From an uncultured Bacteroidales bacterium (GTDB taxonomy: Bacteria; Bacteroidota; Bacteroidia; Bacteroidales; UBA932), in assembly GCA_927798505.1 (NCBI GenBank), contig CAKMNE010000009.1, positions 1 through 18,666 of the forward strand: a stretch of 18,666 bases of DNA. Direction: 5' to 3'. The position numbers were made by a program, and so were the translations under genes. This document shows, one piece after another, positions 11,728 through 18,666 of this stretch. Numbering within the stretch: the first letter of the stretch is position 1; every line of letters starts with the position of its first letter. The notes beneath the pieces are model-generated. The model was not told where the DNA came from, searched no databases, and saw nothing but the letters and a program-made list of their open reading frames with translations.

Positions 11728-13596
11728 TTATCGTCTTCCGCCCTTCTTTTGCTGCGCGCGCATCTGCTGTTCCTGCAATTTCTGGGCTTCCTCCAGTCTC
11801 TGCTGCCACTTGCTCTTCGGAAGCGGCTTTCCCTTGCTGGCCTCAACCTTGGCAATCACAGCCTCAGGCTTGACGCACCATTTGCGGATAATGAAAATCT
11901 GGATGATGGAAATCAGCTGTGAGACAAGGTAATAGTAGCTCAAACCCGAAGACAGGTTGTTACAGATGAAGAACATCATTATAGGCATCATCCACACGCT
12001 CATGAACTGCATGGACTTGGCGCTCGGATCATCAGCCACAGTCTGCTGGCTCATAGTGAACTTGCTGTAGGCCCACATCACCACAGCCATAAGCAGGGCG
12101 AAGAGGGAGAGGTGGTCTCCGAGCAGAGGCACGTTGAAGCCGAAATTCACAATGGAATCGTAGGCGCTCAGGTCCTCGGCCCACAGGAAGCGCTGCTGGC
12201 GCAGCTCTATGGATGCAGGGAAGAAGCGGAACATGGCCCAGAGTATAGGGAAGGTCAGCAGCGTAGGCAGACAGCCTCCCATAGGGCTTACGCCCGCCCT
12301 CTTGTAGAGGTCCATGATGGCCTGCTGCTTCTTCATGGCGTCATCCTGGTTAGGATACTTCTTGTTAAGCTCCTCCATGTAAGGCTTCAGCGCGTTCATC
12401 TTGGCCGATGAGGCGTAGGACTTGTAGGTCAGAGGGAGCACCACCATCTTGATGATAATGGTCATAATCAGGATGATGATACCGAAGTTCGCTATATACC
12501 TGTGCAGGAAGTCGAACATAGGGATGATGAAGTACCTTGTGAACCAGCCTACGAGCCATCCTCCCAGAGGGATGATTTTCTCGTACTTGTGGCCCAGGTC
12601 CTTCAGGGTTCCGTAATGGTTCGGTCCGAGATAATACTCGATAGGGATGCTTATGTCCCTGCCCGGATTGATGTCCACGCGCATATTTGCGGCGCAGTTC
12701 ATCAGATTGTGTTCAGGGTCGTTCTCCGCGCAGAAGTTCAGGGAGAGGTTTCCGGAAGCGAACTGCTGCGGCGCGCGCACTATCATCGAGAAGAACTGCT
12801 GCTGGAAAGCGAACCACTCCAGATTGCTTGAAATCTTCTTGGAGGCGCTACGGCCACCCTTGGCAAGTTCCTCAGGCTTTTTGTCACCCGTGTAGTAGAA
12901 GTCCATCTTGGAGTACTGGGACTCGTTCTTGTAGCCCTTCTCCATACGGGGGATGACGGTGTTGAAATCTATATCGACGGAACCCACGTTGCGCGGGATG
13001 CTGTTCATTCCCACGAACGAAAGCTCGCTCTTCAGCTCATATGAGCCCGGCTGCAGACTATAGCTCTGCTCAATGTAGCCGCCGGAAGCAAACGGCAGGC
13101 GCATCACTACGCTGCTGTCCGTCTTTTCGGCAAGCTGGAAGACGAAATCTCCGGTAGAGATATATTCTCCCGCATAAACGTGCACATTGTAGGAATTGCC
13201 TCCCTCCTTGAAGAGATACAGATCCGAACCACCGTAGTTGGTGTATTTCTTCAGTCTTGCGCTTGCAGGCTGGGCACCCCTGGTGGTGAAGGCAACGGCG
13301 AGCACATCGTTTTCAAGGATCACGCTCTGAGGCTCGGCGTTCCTGGCGTCGTCCAGGGCCGCATCCTTGTAAACCCTTGCCGGCTTTGCGGCCTCGGCAG
13401 CCTCGGAGCCTTCTTCCCCACTTACCCCTTCAAGCAGCGCGAGTTCAGCCTGGCGCTGGGCTTCAACCAGGGCTAGAGAGTCCTGCTGAGCCTGATATAT
13501 TGCATATTGTTTCTTCGATCTATCCGCCTGGTAAAATGTAAACCCGAAAAGGAGTACACCCATCAGGATAAATCCGATAATCGAATTTTTGTCCAT
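11728..13596 (-). CDS. yidC: Membrane protein insertase YidC
   Basis: Inner-membrane insertase that folds membrane proteins alone or with SecYEG; 622 aa, a full-length Gram-negative form. The N-terminal membrane anchor is about 6-21, followed by a charged stretch and the large periplasmic P1 beta domain (about 90-330). The conserved five-helix core spans about 345-572, with PLTYKSYASSAKM (388-400), the cytoplasmic helical hairpin (about 400-435), GVSPMGGCLPTLL (435-447) and IELRQQRFLW (463-472). The groove position that is Arg in E. coli is Lys383 here. The C-terminal tail is very basic and Gln/Lys-rich, as expected for ribosome contact. It starts 2 bases after the DUF349 gene stop, so the two form a transcription unit with the ApbE-like gene downstream. 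Confidence 0.96.
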   Translation of the reverse strand: MDKNSIIGFILMGVLLFGFTFYQADRSKKQYAIYQAQQDSLALVEAQRQAELALLEGVSGEEGSEAAEAAKPARVYKDAALDDARNAEPQSVILENDVLAVAFTTRGAQPASARLKKYTNYGGSDLYLFKEGGNSYNVHVYAGEYISTGDFVFQLAEKTDSSVVMRLPFASGGYIEQSYSLQPGSYELKSELSFVGMNSIPRNVGSVDIDFNTVIPRMEKGYKNESQYSKMDFYYTGDKKPEELAKGGRSASKKISSNLEWFAFQQQFFSMIVRAPQQFASGNLSLNFCAENDPEHNLMNCAANMRVDINPGRDISIPIEYYLGPNHYGTLKDLGHKYEKIIPLGGWLVGWFTRYFIIPMFDFLHRYIANFGIIILIMTIIIKMVVLPLTYKSYASSAKMNALKPYMEELNKKYPNQDDAMKKQQAIMDLYKRAGVSPMGGCLPTLLTFPILWAMFRFFPASIELRQQRFLWAEDLSAYDSIVNFGFNVPLLGDHLSLFALLMAVVMWAYSKFTMSQQTVADDPSAKSMQFMSVWMMPIMMFFICNNLSSGLSYYYLVSQLISIIQIFIIRKWCVKPEAVIAKVEASKGKPLPKSKWQQRLEEAQKLQEQQMRAQQKKGGRR

Positions 13597-13598
13597 TA

Positions 13599-15209
13599 TT
13601 ATGACTCTTCCTTGCGGATCTGCTCCTCAAGCTGCCTGAGTTCGGCCTTTGCGCTTTCTATCCTCTGCTGCATCTGGGCTACCAAAGATGCGGCACCCTT
13701 GGAATTGGAGAAGAATCCGATGTTGTTTTCGTAAGTTGTGATATCCTGCTGGAGAGCATTGTACCTGCGGATGAGGTCGCCCTTCCTGTTTGCAGGGGCC
13801 GCTGCAGGCGGGAATGCGGCACGCATGGCCTCCTTGAATTCCTGAGCCACAGCTTCCTTTTCCTTGAACGGAACGAAGCCGATGGCCTTCCAGCGCTCGT
13901 TGAACTCGGCCTGAGCATTTGCAGGATTGACGCCTTCGGCAGGCTGCCACTGCTTGATTTCGGCAATCAAGGCACGCTTCGCCTTGAGATTTGCATAGAA
14001 ATCATTCTCCGGCTTGGCGTTCTTGTCCCTTTCAGCAAAGAACTCGTCGCAAGCCGCGCGGAAACGCTTCCAGAGCTGCTCGGACTTCTTGCGCGGCACA
14101 GCGCCCACTTCCTTCCACTGCTTCTGCAGGGAGATGAACTGGTCGGTAGCCTTCTTCCAGTCGGTGCTGGTCTTGAGCTCCTCAGCCTGGGCAATCAGGG
14201 CTTCTTTCCTGGCTATATTGGCGTCCATTCCATTCTTGATGCCGAGGAAATACTCCCTCTTTGCTGCATAGAACTTGTCGCAAGCGGCACGGAAACGCTC
14301 ATAGATCTTCTGATTGGCACTCTTGGTGGCGAAACCTATGGTCTTCCACCTTGCCTGAATCTCCTCAATCTGCTTTGAGAGGGCATTCCACTCGCCCGCT
14401 TCCTTGATATCCTCGCGATTTGCGATGGCCTCGACTTCCTCGCAAAGCCTGGTCTTGGCCTCGAGATTGGCGGCGAAGGACTCCTTAAGCGTTTCGAAAT
14501 GAGCCTGATAAGCCTTGTTGATTACGGCAGTTGCGGCTTTGAAACGCTCCCAGATGGACTCCCTGTACTCCTTTGCCACGGGACCGTACTCTTTCCACTG
14601 CTCGTGAAGCTTCTGAAGGGCGGCAAAGGCGCCTACCACATCCTCGCTCGCGGCAAGTTTCTCGGCTTCCTCGCACAGCAGCTGTTTTGCCTCCAGATTC
14701 TTGCGGAAATCAAGGTCGCGCAGGTCGTGGTTGATCTGCACCATGTCGTAGAATTTCTCCACAAGGAACTGGTAGGTATCGTTGATGTCTCTGAAATCGC
14801 TGGCCGGCACCGGACCTGTTTCTCTCCAGCTGGCCTGCAGCTCCCTGAGAGCCGGGAAAGCGGACTGTACGTCATTGAGGTTTTCCACAAGTTCTTTGAG
14901 CCGGGCGATAACCTCCTTCTTCTTCACAAGGTTCTCAGCACGCGCGGCGTCCTGGGCTTTGTTGTATTCGGCCTTTTCCTTGCGGTAATCCGCATAAACG
15001 GATTTGAATTCTTCTTCAAGCTCCGTGTACTTGGACGAGGCGTCCTCGCCGGCCTCCTCTGCCTCAGCCTTCAGCTTGCCGAGAAGCCTGTAAAACGCTG
15101 ATTTGACCGCGTCAACGTCCTTTCCGCGCTCCATTCTGTCCTCGGATGCGCCAATCTGGCGAAGGGAGACGATGAGCTCTTCCAAAGTCTGATTCTCAAG
15201 TTCAATCAT
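13599..15209 (-). CDS. DUF349 repeat protein (five repeats)
   Basis: 536-aa, highly charged, alpha-helical, probably cytoplasmic protein with no signal peptide or membrane segment. It contains five DUF349 repeats, each marked by a WKxxG-type core: WRETGPVP (about 128), WKEYGPV (205), WKTIGFAT (288), WKEVGAVP (365) and WKAIGFVP (440), spaced 75-83 residues. Each is followed by a helix with a pattern like RFRAACDxFF. An N-terminal acidic helical part (1-75) and a C-terminal coiled-coil-like segment (about 480-536) flank them. DUF349 function is not established. I chose ATG 15209 over a TTG three codons upstream. It has the best promoter in the window, and yidC follows after 2 bases. Confidence 0.88.
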   Translation of the reverse strand: MIELENQTLEELIVSLRQIGASEDRMERGKDVDAVKSAFYRLLGKLKAEAEEAGEDASSKYTELEEEFKSVYADYRKEKAEYNKAQDAARAENLVKKKEVIARLKELVENLNDVQSAFPALRELQASWRETGPVPASDFRDINDTYQFLVEKFYDMVQINHDLRDLDFRKNLEAKQLLCEEAEKLAASEDVVGAFAALQKLHEQWKEYGPVAKEYRESIWERFKAATAVINKAYQAHFETLKESFAANLEAKTRLCEEVEAIANREDIKEAGEWNALSKQIEEIQARWKTIGFATKSANQKIYERFRAACDKFYAAKREYFLGIKNGMDANIARKEALIAQAEELKTSTDWKKATDQFISLQKQWKEVGAVPRKKSEQLWKRFRAACDEFFAERDKNAKPENDFYANLKAKRALIAEIKQWQPAEGVNPANAQAEFNERWKAIGFVPFKEKEAVAQEFKEAMRAAFPPAAAPANRKGDLIRRYNALQQDITTYENNIGFFSNSKGAASLVAQMQQRIESAKAELRQLEEQIRKEES

Positions 15210-15231
15210 TAGTATCAAATTTTTAATCTGA

Positions 15232-15262
15232 CAAATATAGCAATTTTTGCTTGACCGACAAA
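15232..15262 (-). promoter_or_regulatory. Bacteroidetes-type promoter for the DUF349-yidC-apbE unit
   Basis: On the minus strand a -33 TTTG (15259-15262) and a -7 TATATTTG (15232-15239) are separated by exactly 19 bases, matching the Bacteroidetes consensus TTTG-N19-TAnnTTTG. The predicted transcription start is near 15225, giving a leader of about 16 bases. It lies in the 60-base gap between the rimO stop and the DUF349 start, so this unit can be transcribed separately from the upstream yajC-to-rimO run. Confidence 0.75.
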
Positions 15263-15269
15263 TAGTTGT

Positions 15270-16583
15270 TTACAGCATCCGGGCTTCCAAATCATAGATA
15301 TCCGCTGCCGTTATGCGCACTCTGATGAACTTGCCCACAAGAGAGGCGGCATCCGTTCCCTGCGGCAGGTCAACAATGATTTCACCGTCCACCTCAGGGC
15401 TTTCGTACTGGCTGCGGCATATCAACCTGTCACCTGCAACGCCGTCCACCAGCACTTCCACTTCCGTGCCCACCCTGCTTTGGTTGAAGGCAAGGGAAAT
15501 TTCGCTCTGCCGGGACATAAGGGCATCCCAGCGTCGCTGTTTCTCCTCCGGGGGAACCGAATCCTCGAAGTGCAGAGCACCATAGGTCCCCTCCTCCTCG
15601 CTGTAGCAGAAGGCGCCGAGACGCTCGAACCGGGCTTCGGCGCAGAAGTCCAGCAATTCTTCGAATTCCTTTTCGCCCTCGCCAGGATGCCCCACTATCA
15701 TCGTGGTCCTGAGCACTACGCCCGGAACTTCCGCCCGCAGGCGCGAAATAAGCTTGCGCGTCCAGGCTCCGTCCACCTGGCGACGCATATTCTTCAGAAC
15801 AGTGTCGGAGATATGCTGGAGCGGGATGTCCAGATACTTGCAAACCTTGGGGTTGTCGGCCATCTGCCTGAGCACGTCCTCAGGGAAGCCGTCAGGATAG
15901 GAATAATGGATGCGTATCCATCTGATCTGCTCGATTTCGGAGAGCCTTTCTATCAACTCGCCCAGGGCGCGCCTGCGGTAGAGGTCAAGGCCATAGTAGG
16001 TGGTGTCCTGCGCTATCAGGACAAGTTCCTTCACTCCCCTTTCGGCAAGCTGCCGGGCTTCTTCCACGAGGGTCTCCATAGGCACGGAGCGATGACGCCC
16101 GCGAATGTTGGGGATGGCGCAATATGAGCAATGCCTGTCGCAGCCTTCTGCAATTTTGAGGTAGGCGGTGCCCGGGCCGCAGTCGGTAGGGATACGGAAT
16201 TTCTTCAGACTTTCGTCCGGATTGACGCCGAGCCAGCGGAGTATGGGCTCATACTCCCGCGCACCGAACCAGGCATCCACTTCCGGTATCAGGCCGGGCA
16301 TTTCCTTGCTGTAGCGCTGGCTGAGGCAGCCGAACACCACCAGCTTGCCCACGAGTCCCGCCTTCTTGAGTTCCACCGCCGAGAGTATTGCATCTATGCT
16401 TTCCTGCTTGGCGTCACCTATGAAACCGCAGGTATTGACCAGCAGCACATCGACCGGCTCTGCAGAATCCTCAGGCAAAACGACAAACCCGCCGCCCAGT
16501 TGGGCGACGAGATGTTCGGTATCAACCCTGTTCTTCGAACAGCCCAGGGTTAAAGTTCTAAGCCTCTGTGCTTTGCTGTTCAT
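15270..16583 (-). CDS. rimO: Ribosomal protein S12 methylthiotransferase RimO
   Basis: Radical-SAM enzyme that methylthiolates the conserved Asp of ribosomal protein S12 using two [4Fe-4S] clusters. The 437-aa length is normal for the family. The N-terminal UPF0004 cluster cysteines are Cys15 (LGCSKNRVD, a RimO-type motif that favours it over MiaB), Cys52 (NTCGFI) and Cys86 (VFGC). The radical-SAM CxxxCxxC is Cys148, Cys152 and Cys155 (EGCDRHCSYCAIP). A C-terminal TRAM domain spans about 371-435. The start is ATG 16583, giving MNSKAQRLRTLTLGCSK; the frame is open 80 codons further upstream, but that part is an out-of-frame shadow of the preceding gene with no family similarity. It overlaps the DUF5606-like gene by 26 bases. 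Confidence 0.95.
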   Translation of the reverse strand: MNSKAQRLRTLTLGCSKNRVDTEHLVAQLGGGFVVLPEDSAEPVDVLLVNTCGFIGDAKQESIDAILSAVELKKAGLVGKLVVFGCLSQRYSKEMPGLIPEVDAWFGAREYEPILRWLGVNPDESLKKFRIPTDCGPGTAYLKIAEGCDRHCSYCAIPNIRGRHRSVPMETLVEEARQLAERGVKELVLIAQDTTYYGLDLYRRRALGELIERLSEIEQIRWIRIHYSYPDGFPEDVLRQMADNPKVCKYLDIPLQHISDTVLKNMRRQVDGAWTRKLISRLRAEVPGVVLRTTMIVGHPGEGEKEFEELLDFCAEARFERLGAFCYSEEEGTYGALHFEDSVPPEEKQRRWDALMSRQSEISLAFNQSRVGTEVEVLVDGVAGDRLICRSQYESPEVDGEIIVDLPQGTDAASLVGKFIRVRITAADIYDLEARML

Positions 16584-16980
16584 CTTCCGTCTCGAAATCA
16601 AGGGATGCGTACTTTTCGAGCTCAGAATACCAGCCTGCCACCTTGCGCATATGCGAGATGTGGAAGCGGTCTGCGTCATAGTTCGGCACAGCCTTGGTGA
16701 AAAGGTCCACGAGCTCGGACTCCGGTGCCTTGGACGAAGGGACGGCATTGCCGTCAAGAGCCTTCTGAATTGCCGTGAACACCTCCGAGAGTTTAAGTTC
16801 CGCCTCGTTTGTGTAGATTGCAATGTCGGCGAGGGTGGTGATGCGGCTGTGTGCGTCGAACACCGTTCTCTTTCCTGTTTCGAGGGATTCTGCTATGACC
16901 CCGTTGCGGGCCTGTGCAATATAGCGGAAAAGGCCGTGCTGGCCTGATACCGCAAGGATTCTTGCGAGATCTGTTTTCAT
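16558..16980 (-). CDS. DUF5606-like small protein
   Basis: 140-aa soluble protein of unknown function. The sequence begins LARILAVSGQHGLFRY (5-20) and continues with a short beta-rich segment (GVIAESLETGKRTVF, about 27-41) and ITTLADIAIYTNEAEL (about 47-62). A second helical half contains VDLFTKAVPNYDADRFH (about 91-107) and RKVAGWYSELEKY (about 111-123), with an acidic Glu/Gln-rich tail. These segments match my memory of the Bacteroidetes DUF5606 family, which typically follows coaE. Its ATG overlaps the coaE stop (ATGA) and its 3' end overlaps rimO by 26 bases. No catalytic motif is apparent. Family assignment is moderately sure; function is unknown. Confidence 0.75.
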   Translation of the reverse strand: MKTDLARILAVSGQHGLFRYIAQARNGVIAESLETGKRTVFDAHSRITTLADIAIYTNEAELKLSEVFTAIQKALDGNAVPSSKAPESELVDLFTKAVPNYDADRFHISHMRKVAGWYSELEKYASLDFETEDEQQSTEA

Positions 16981-17498
16981 AAATTCAATTTTTCTATCAT
17001 TTTGTCCGCCTCGGCCTCAAGGGCTGCAAGGTCGGAATTGTTTTCAATAATATAGTCCGGACTCTCCGGCTCGGTCTGCAGGGCATTGCGTTCTGCTGCC
17101 CCGGGGTGGCGCTGCTGTCTGACAGGCCAGTCCGCCCTCACCAGCACGGTAAGGTCGAAGATGTCCCGGAAAATAGGCTTGGCGCAGGCCACGGCGGATT
17201 CGAAAACCACAGTGGGAGCTCCGCTCTCAAGGGCGAAACGGCGAAAATCTTCAATCACCAGAGGATAGACCAGAGCCTCCAGAGCCTCACGCTTGCCGGC
17301 GTCGGTAAAAATGACGGCCAGTTCCCTGAAAGGCACTCCCAGCGTCTCCTCTATTCTCTCCTTCAGGCCCGGAACGCACTCGTACAGAGCCTTGGTCCTG
17401 GAATCCGAATCATAGACCGGATAGCCACGGCGGGAGAGAACCGAACACAGGGAGGATTTGCCTGAGCCTATAAGTCCTGTCACAAGTACGGTTTTCAT
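16977..17498 (-). CDS. coaE: Dephospho-CoA kinase, short lid region
   Basis: Last step of coenzyme A synthesis: phosphorylates dephospho-CoA on the ribose 3'-OH using ATP. Features seen: P-loop GLIGSGKS (8-15), YDSDSRTKAL (29-38, in place of the usual DAD), LVYPLVIEDF (76-85, where the usual His of the HP motif is Tyr78), VFESA (98-102), the Arg-rich lid (VRQQR, 126-130; RNALQ, 137-141) and DYIIENN (148-154). At 173 aa it is short; CoaE is usually about 195-205 aa. The missing residues fall in the lid: only six residues lie between VRQQR and RNALQ where about 14 are typical, and the following segment is about four shorter. The frame is continuous, so it is not a frameshift. The start overlaps the ybbR-like stop (ATG 17498; TGA 17495-17497). 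Confidence 0.87.
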   Translation of the reverse strand: MKTVLVTGLIGSGKSSLCSVLSRRGYPVYDSDSRTKALYECVPGLKERIEETLGVPFRELAVIFTDAGKREALEALVYPLVIEDFRRFALESGAPTVVFESAVACAKPIFRDIFDLTVLVRADWPVRQQRHPGAAERNALQTEPESPDYIIENNSDLAALEAEADKMIEKLNL

Positions 17499-18427
17499 CT
17501 GGAGACGGTTTCAAAACATTCGCATACTTCCGGTGATACCTTCCAATCCAGAAGGGTTGCAGGGATTCCGTCGGCCTTCACGACACACCTGCCGCCTTTG
17601 GAAGCGGCAAAATCCGCATAGTCCACATAGATTTCAGCTATGGATTCGGATGAATTGGACACCGGGAAGATATACCTGGCGGTCAGCTGCACGGTGGACG
17701 GGAACACGGACAGTTCCTTGCCTTCAGGAACGTTGCGCACACCCACATTGACCATACCGCTCACCTCCACGAAGCGGGTAACCTCCACATTGTAGGAAAC
17801 GGTCGATGATGAGAGTCTCAAGCCGGCCGGAGCCTGCAGAGGCACTTTCTGCTGATGTATGCCATGGCTGTCCACATCCCTGGCGCTGATGAGCGAAGTC
17901 AGGACTTTGTCAACCGCGGCAACAGATGACGGGTCTCCATAGACATCCACCGAATCCGGCATTATGCGTACCTCCTTGGCCATATACTGGTCCTTGTAGC
18001 GTATGGAAGTGACAGGGATTACCGGAACCCTCTTGTAGGATTCCTCCTGGAAACGCACGGAATAGCGGTCGGAGGTGAACCAGTTCACCTTTACCTTCTT
18101 GCCGAAGATTTCGTTTCCGCGGCTGAGCAGGGCATTGGAAGAAATCTCGAAGAGTTCCCTTCCGGTCATCTTGAGTTCCTGCCCGGCCACATCGAGAGCC
18201 ACGGTTTTGTGGCGGCCTATCTGCAGGGCGAGAAGTGTAAATCCGGAGCCGGACACATTGGCTGTCACCTGGAAGGACTCCATGGCGACATCGGAGTAGC
18301 CCACCAATGTGCTGTGTATGGACACGGGCATACTGACCAGAGCATCAGCCTCCCGGGACAGATTGCTGGTCAGCCATATTGTTACGGACGCAAGCAGCGC
18401 CAGCCCGACAGCTCCGTATTCCTTCAC
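17495..18427 (-). CDS. YbbR-like (CdaR-type) membrane-anchored protein
   Basis: 310-aa protein with a single N-terminal membrane helix (about 6-20, VGLALLASVTIWL) and an extracytoplasmic part of tandem beta-rich YbbR-type segments (for example around MPVSIHSTLVGY, 33-44; RVPVIPVTS, 133-141; VEVSGMVNVGVRNVPEGKEL, 216-235). In Firmicutes, YbbR/CdaR regulates the diadenylate cyclase CdaA; no cyclase is in this window. It starts at GTG 18427, six bases after the yajC stop, and its stop overlaps coaE. The order yajC-ybbR-coaE matches what I recall for Bacteroidales. YbbR membership is inferred from architecture, repeat style and context; the regulatory role is inference. Confidence 0.8.
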   Translation of the reverse strand: MKEYGAVGLALLASVTIWLTSNLSREADALVSMPVSIHSTLVGYSDVAMESFQVTANVSGSGFTLLALQIGRHKTVALDVAGQELKMTGRELFEISSNALLSRGNEIFGKKVKVNWFTSDRYSVRFQEESYKRVPVIPVTSIRYKDQYMAKEVRIMPDSVDVYGDPSSVAAVDKVLTSLISARDVDSHGIHQQKVPLQAPAGLRLSSSTVSYNVEVTRFVEVSGMVNVGVRNVPEGKELSVFPSTVQLTARYIFPVSNSSESIAEIYVDYADFAASKGGRCVVKADGIPATLLDWKVSPEVCECFETVSR

Positions 18428-18433
18428 CTGAAA

Positions 18434-18666
18434 TTACTTCTGTACGTTGTCAGAAGGGTCGCGGACAATGGAGCCCTTGTCAACGCGGATTTTCACATCC
18501 CCGTCAACCTTGAGAAGGACTGTCTTCTCCTCGATTTCCCCTATAGTTCCGTAAATTCCGCCTGCGGTGATTACCTTGTCACCCTTCTTGAGTTCGTTGC
18601 GGAACTTCTCGAGTTCCTTCTGCTGCTTGCGCTGCGGACGGATCATAAAGAAGTACATAATCACGA
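18434..18666 (-). CDS. yajC: Preprotein translocase subunit YajC, N-terminus cut by window edge
   Basis: Small inner-membrane accessory of the Sec translocon, associated with SecDF. Seventy-seven codons to the stop are visible, 76 of them complete from 18664. The frame continues off the right edge; the apparent GTG start at 18664 is an internal Val codon, because the membrane helix before MYFFMIRPQRKQQKE is missing. The visible part holds the end of that helix, the MIRPQRKQQK hallmark, and the cytoplasmic beta domain with the LKKGDKVITAGGIYGTIGEI stretch typical of YajC. The YbbR-like gene follows after 6 bases. Confidence 0.95.
   Translation of the reverse strand, partial: VIMYFFMIRPQRKQQKELEKFRNELKKGDKVITAGGIYGTIGEIEEKTVLLKVDGDVKIRVDKGSIVRDPSDNVQK

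Noticed and set aside
11705..11809. N-terminal extension of the ApbE-like protein by 35 codons
   Set aside because: It overlaps the basic tail of yidC in another frame and adds no signal peptide or family sequence; ATG 11704 is preferred.
16584..16823. N-terminal extension of rimO by 80 codons
   Set aside because: It lies wholly within the DUF5606-like gene in another frame and is Arg/Ser-rich without similarity to RimO, whose N-terminus starts just before Cys15.
18662..18664. Apparent GTG start of yajC at 18664
   Set aside because: The family needs a full membrane helix before MIRPQ; the frame runs off the window, so this is an internal Val codon.

Overview
This window looks like ordinary chromosomal core DNA from a member of the Bacteroidota, most likely order Bacteroidales. 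The evidence is threefold. The putative promoters carry the Bacteroidetes-type -7 element TAnnTTTG. Several families are ones I know mainly from this phylum: a DUF5606-like protein, a plug-less TonB-receptor-like barrel next to a giant TPR protein, and a YidC with Lys at the groove position. The gene order yajC-ybbR-coaE-DUF5606 is also one I associate with Bacteroidales. Base composition is moderately GC-rich and even throughout. I see no insertion sequence, prophage, CRISPR array, tRNA or rRNA, and no gene-free stretch longer than about 85 bases. Genus cannot be fixed from the sequence alone; a Rikenellaceae-like lineage is only a guess.

Layout. Read from the right edge along the minus strand there is a tightly packed run: yajC (cut by the window edge), ybbR-like, coaE, DUF5606-like and rimO, with overlaps of 4 to 26 bases and gaps of 6 or fewer. 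A second minus-strand unit follows from its own well-formed promoter (15232-15262): a five-repeat DUF349 protein, yidC, and a compact ApbE-like protein. It converges with a two-gene plus-strand unit, ftsE and nth, whose start and stop codons overlap as ATGA. Divergent from ftsE is another minus-strand run: a 987-residue secreted TPR protein and an outer-membrane barrel, then gyrB with its own promoter, a PgpH-type membrane HD phosphodiesterase that overlaps gyrB, and trigger factor (cut by the left edge).

How the genes relate. Much of the window serves protein biogenesis and envelope assembly: YajC and YidC at the inner membrane, trigger factor at the ribosome, RimO on ribosomal protein S12, FtsE in division, and the TPR/barrel pair in the periplasm and outer membrane. 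Two genes touch c-di-AMP biology, the YbbR/CdaR-like protein and the PgpH-like HD protein. gyrB and nth are DNA topology and repair genes, coaE makes coenzyme A, and the ApbE-like protein belongs to the flavinyl transferases.

No convincing new multi-gene system is visible. The points most worth a second look are protein-level oddities inside core genes: a trigger factor that goes from its N-terminal domain to its C-terminal arms without a PPIase domain, a CoaE shortened in its lid region, an ApbE lacking a large internal segment, and the uncharacterised TPR/barrel envelope pair.
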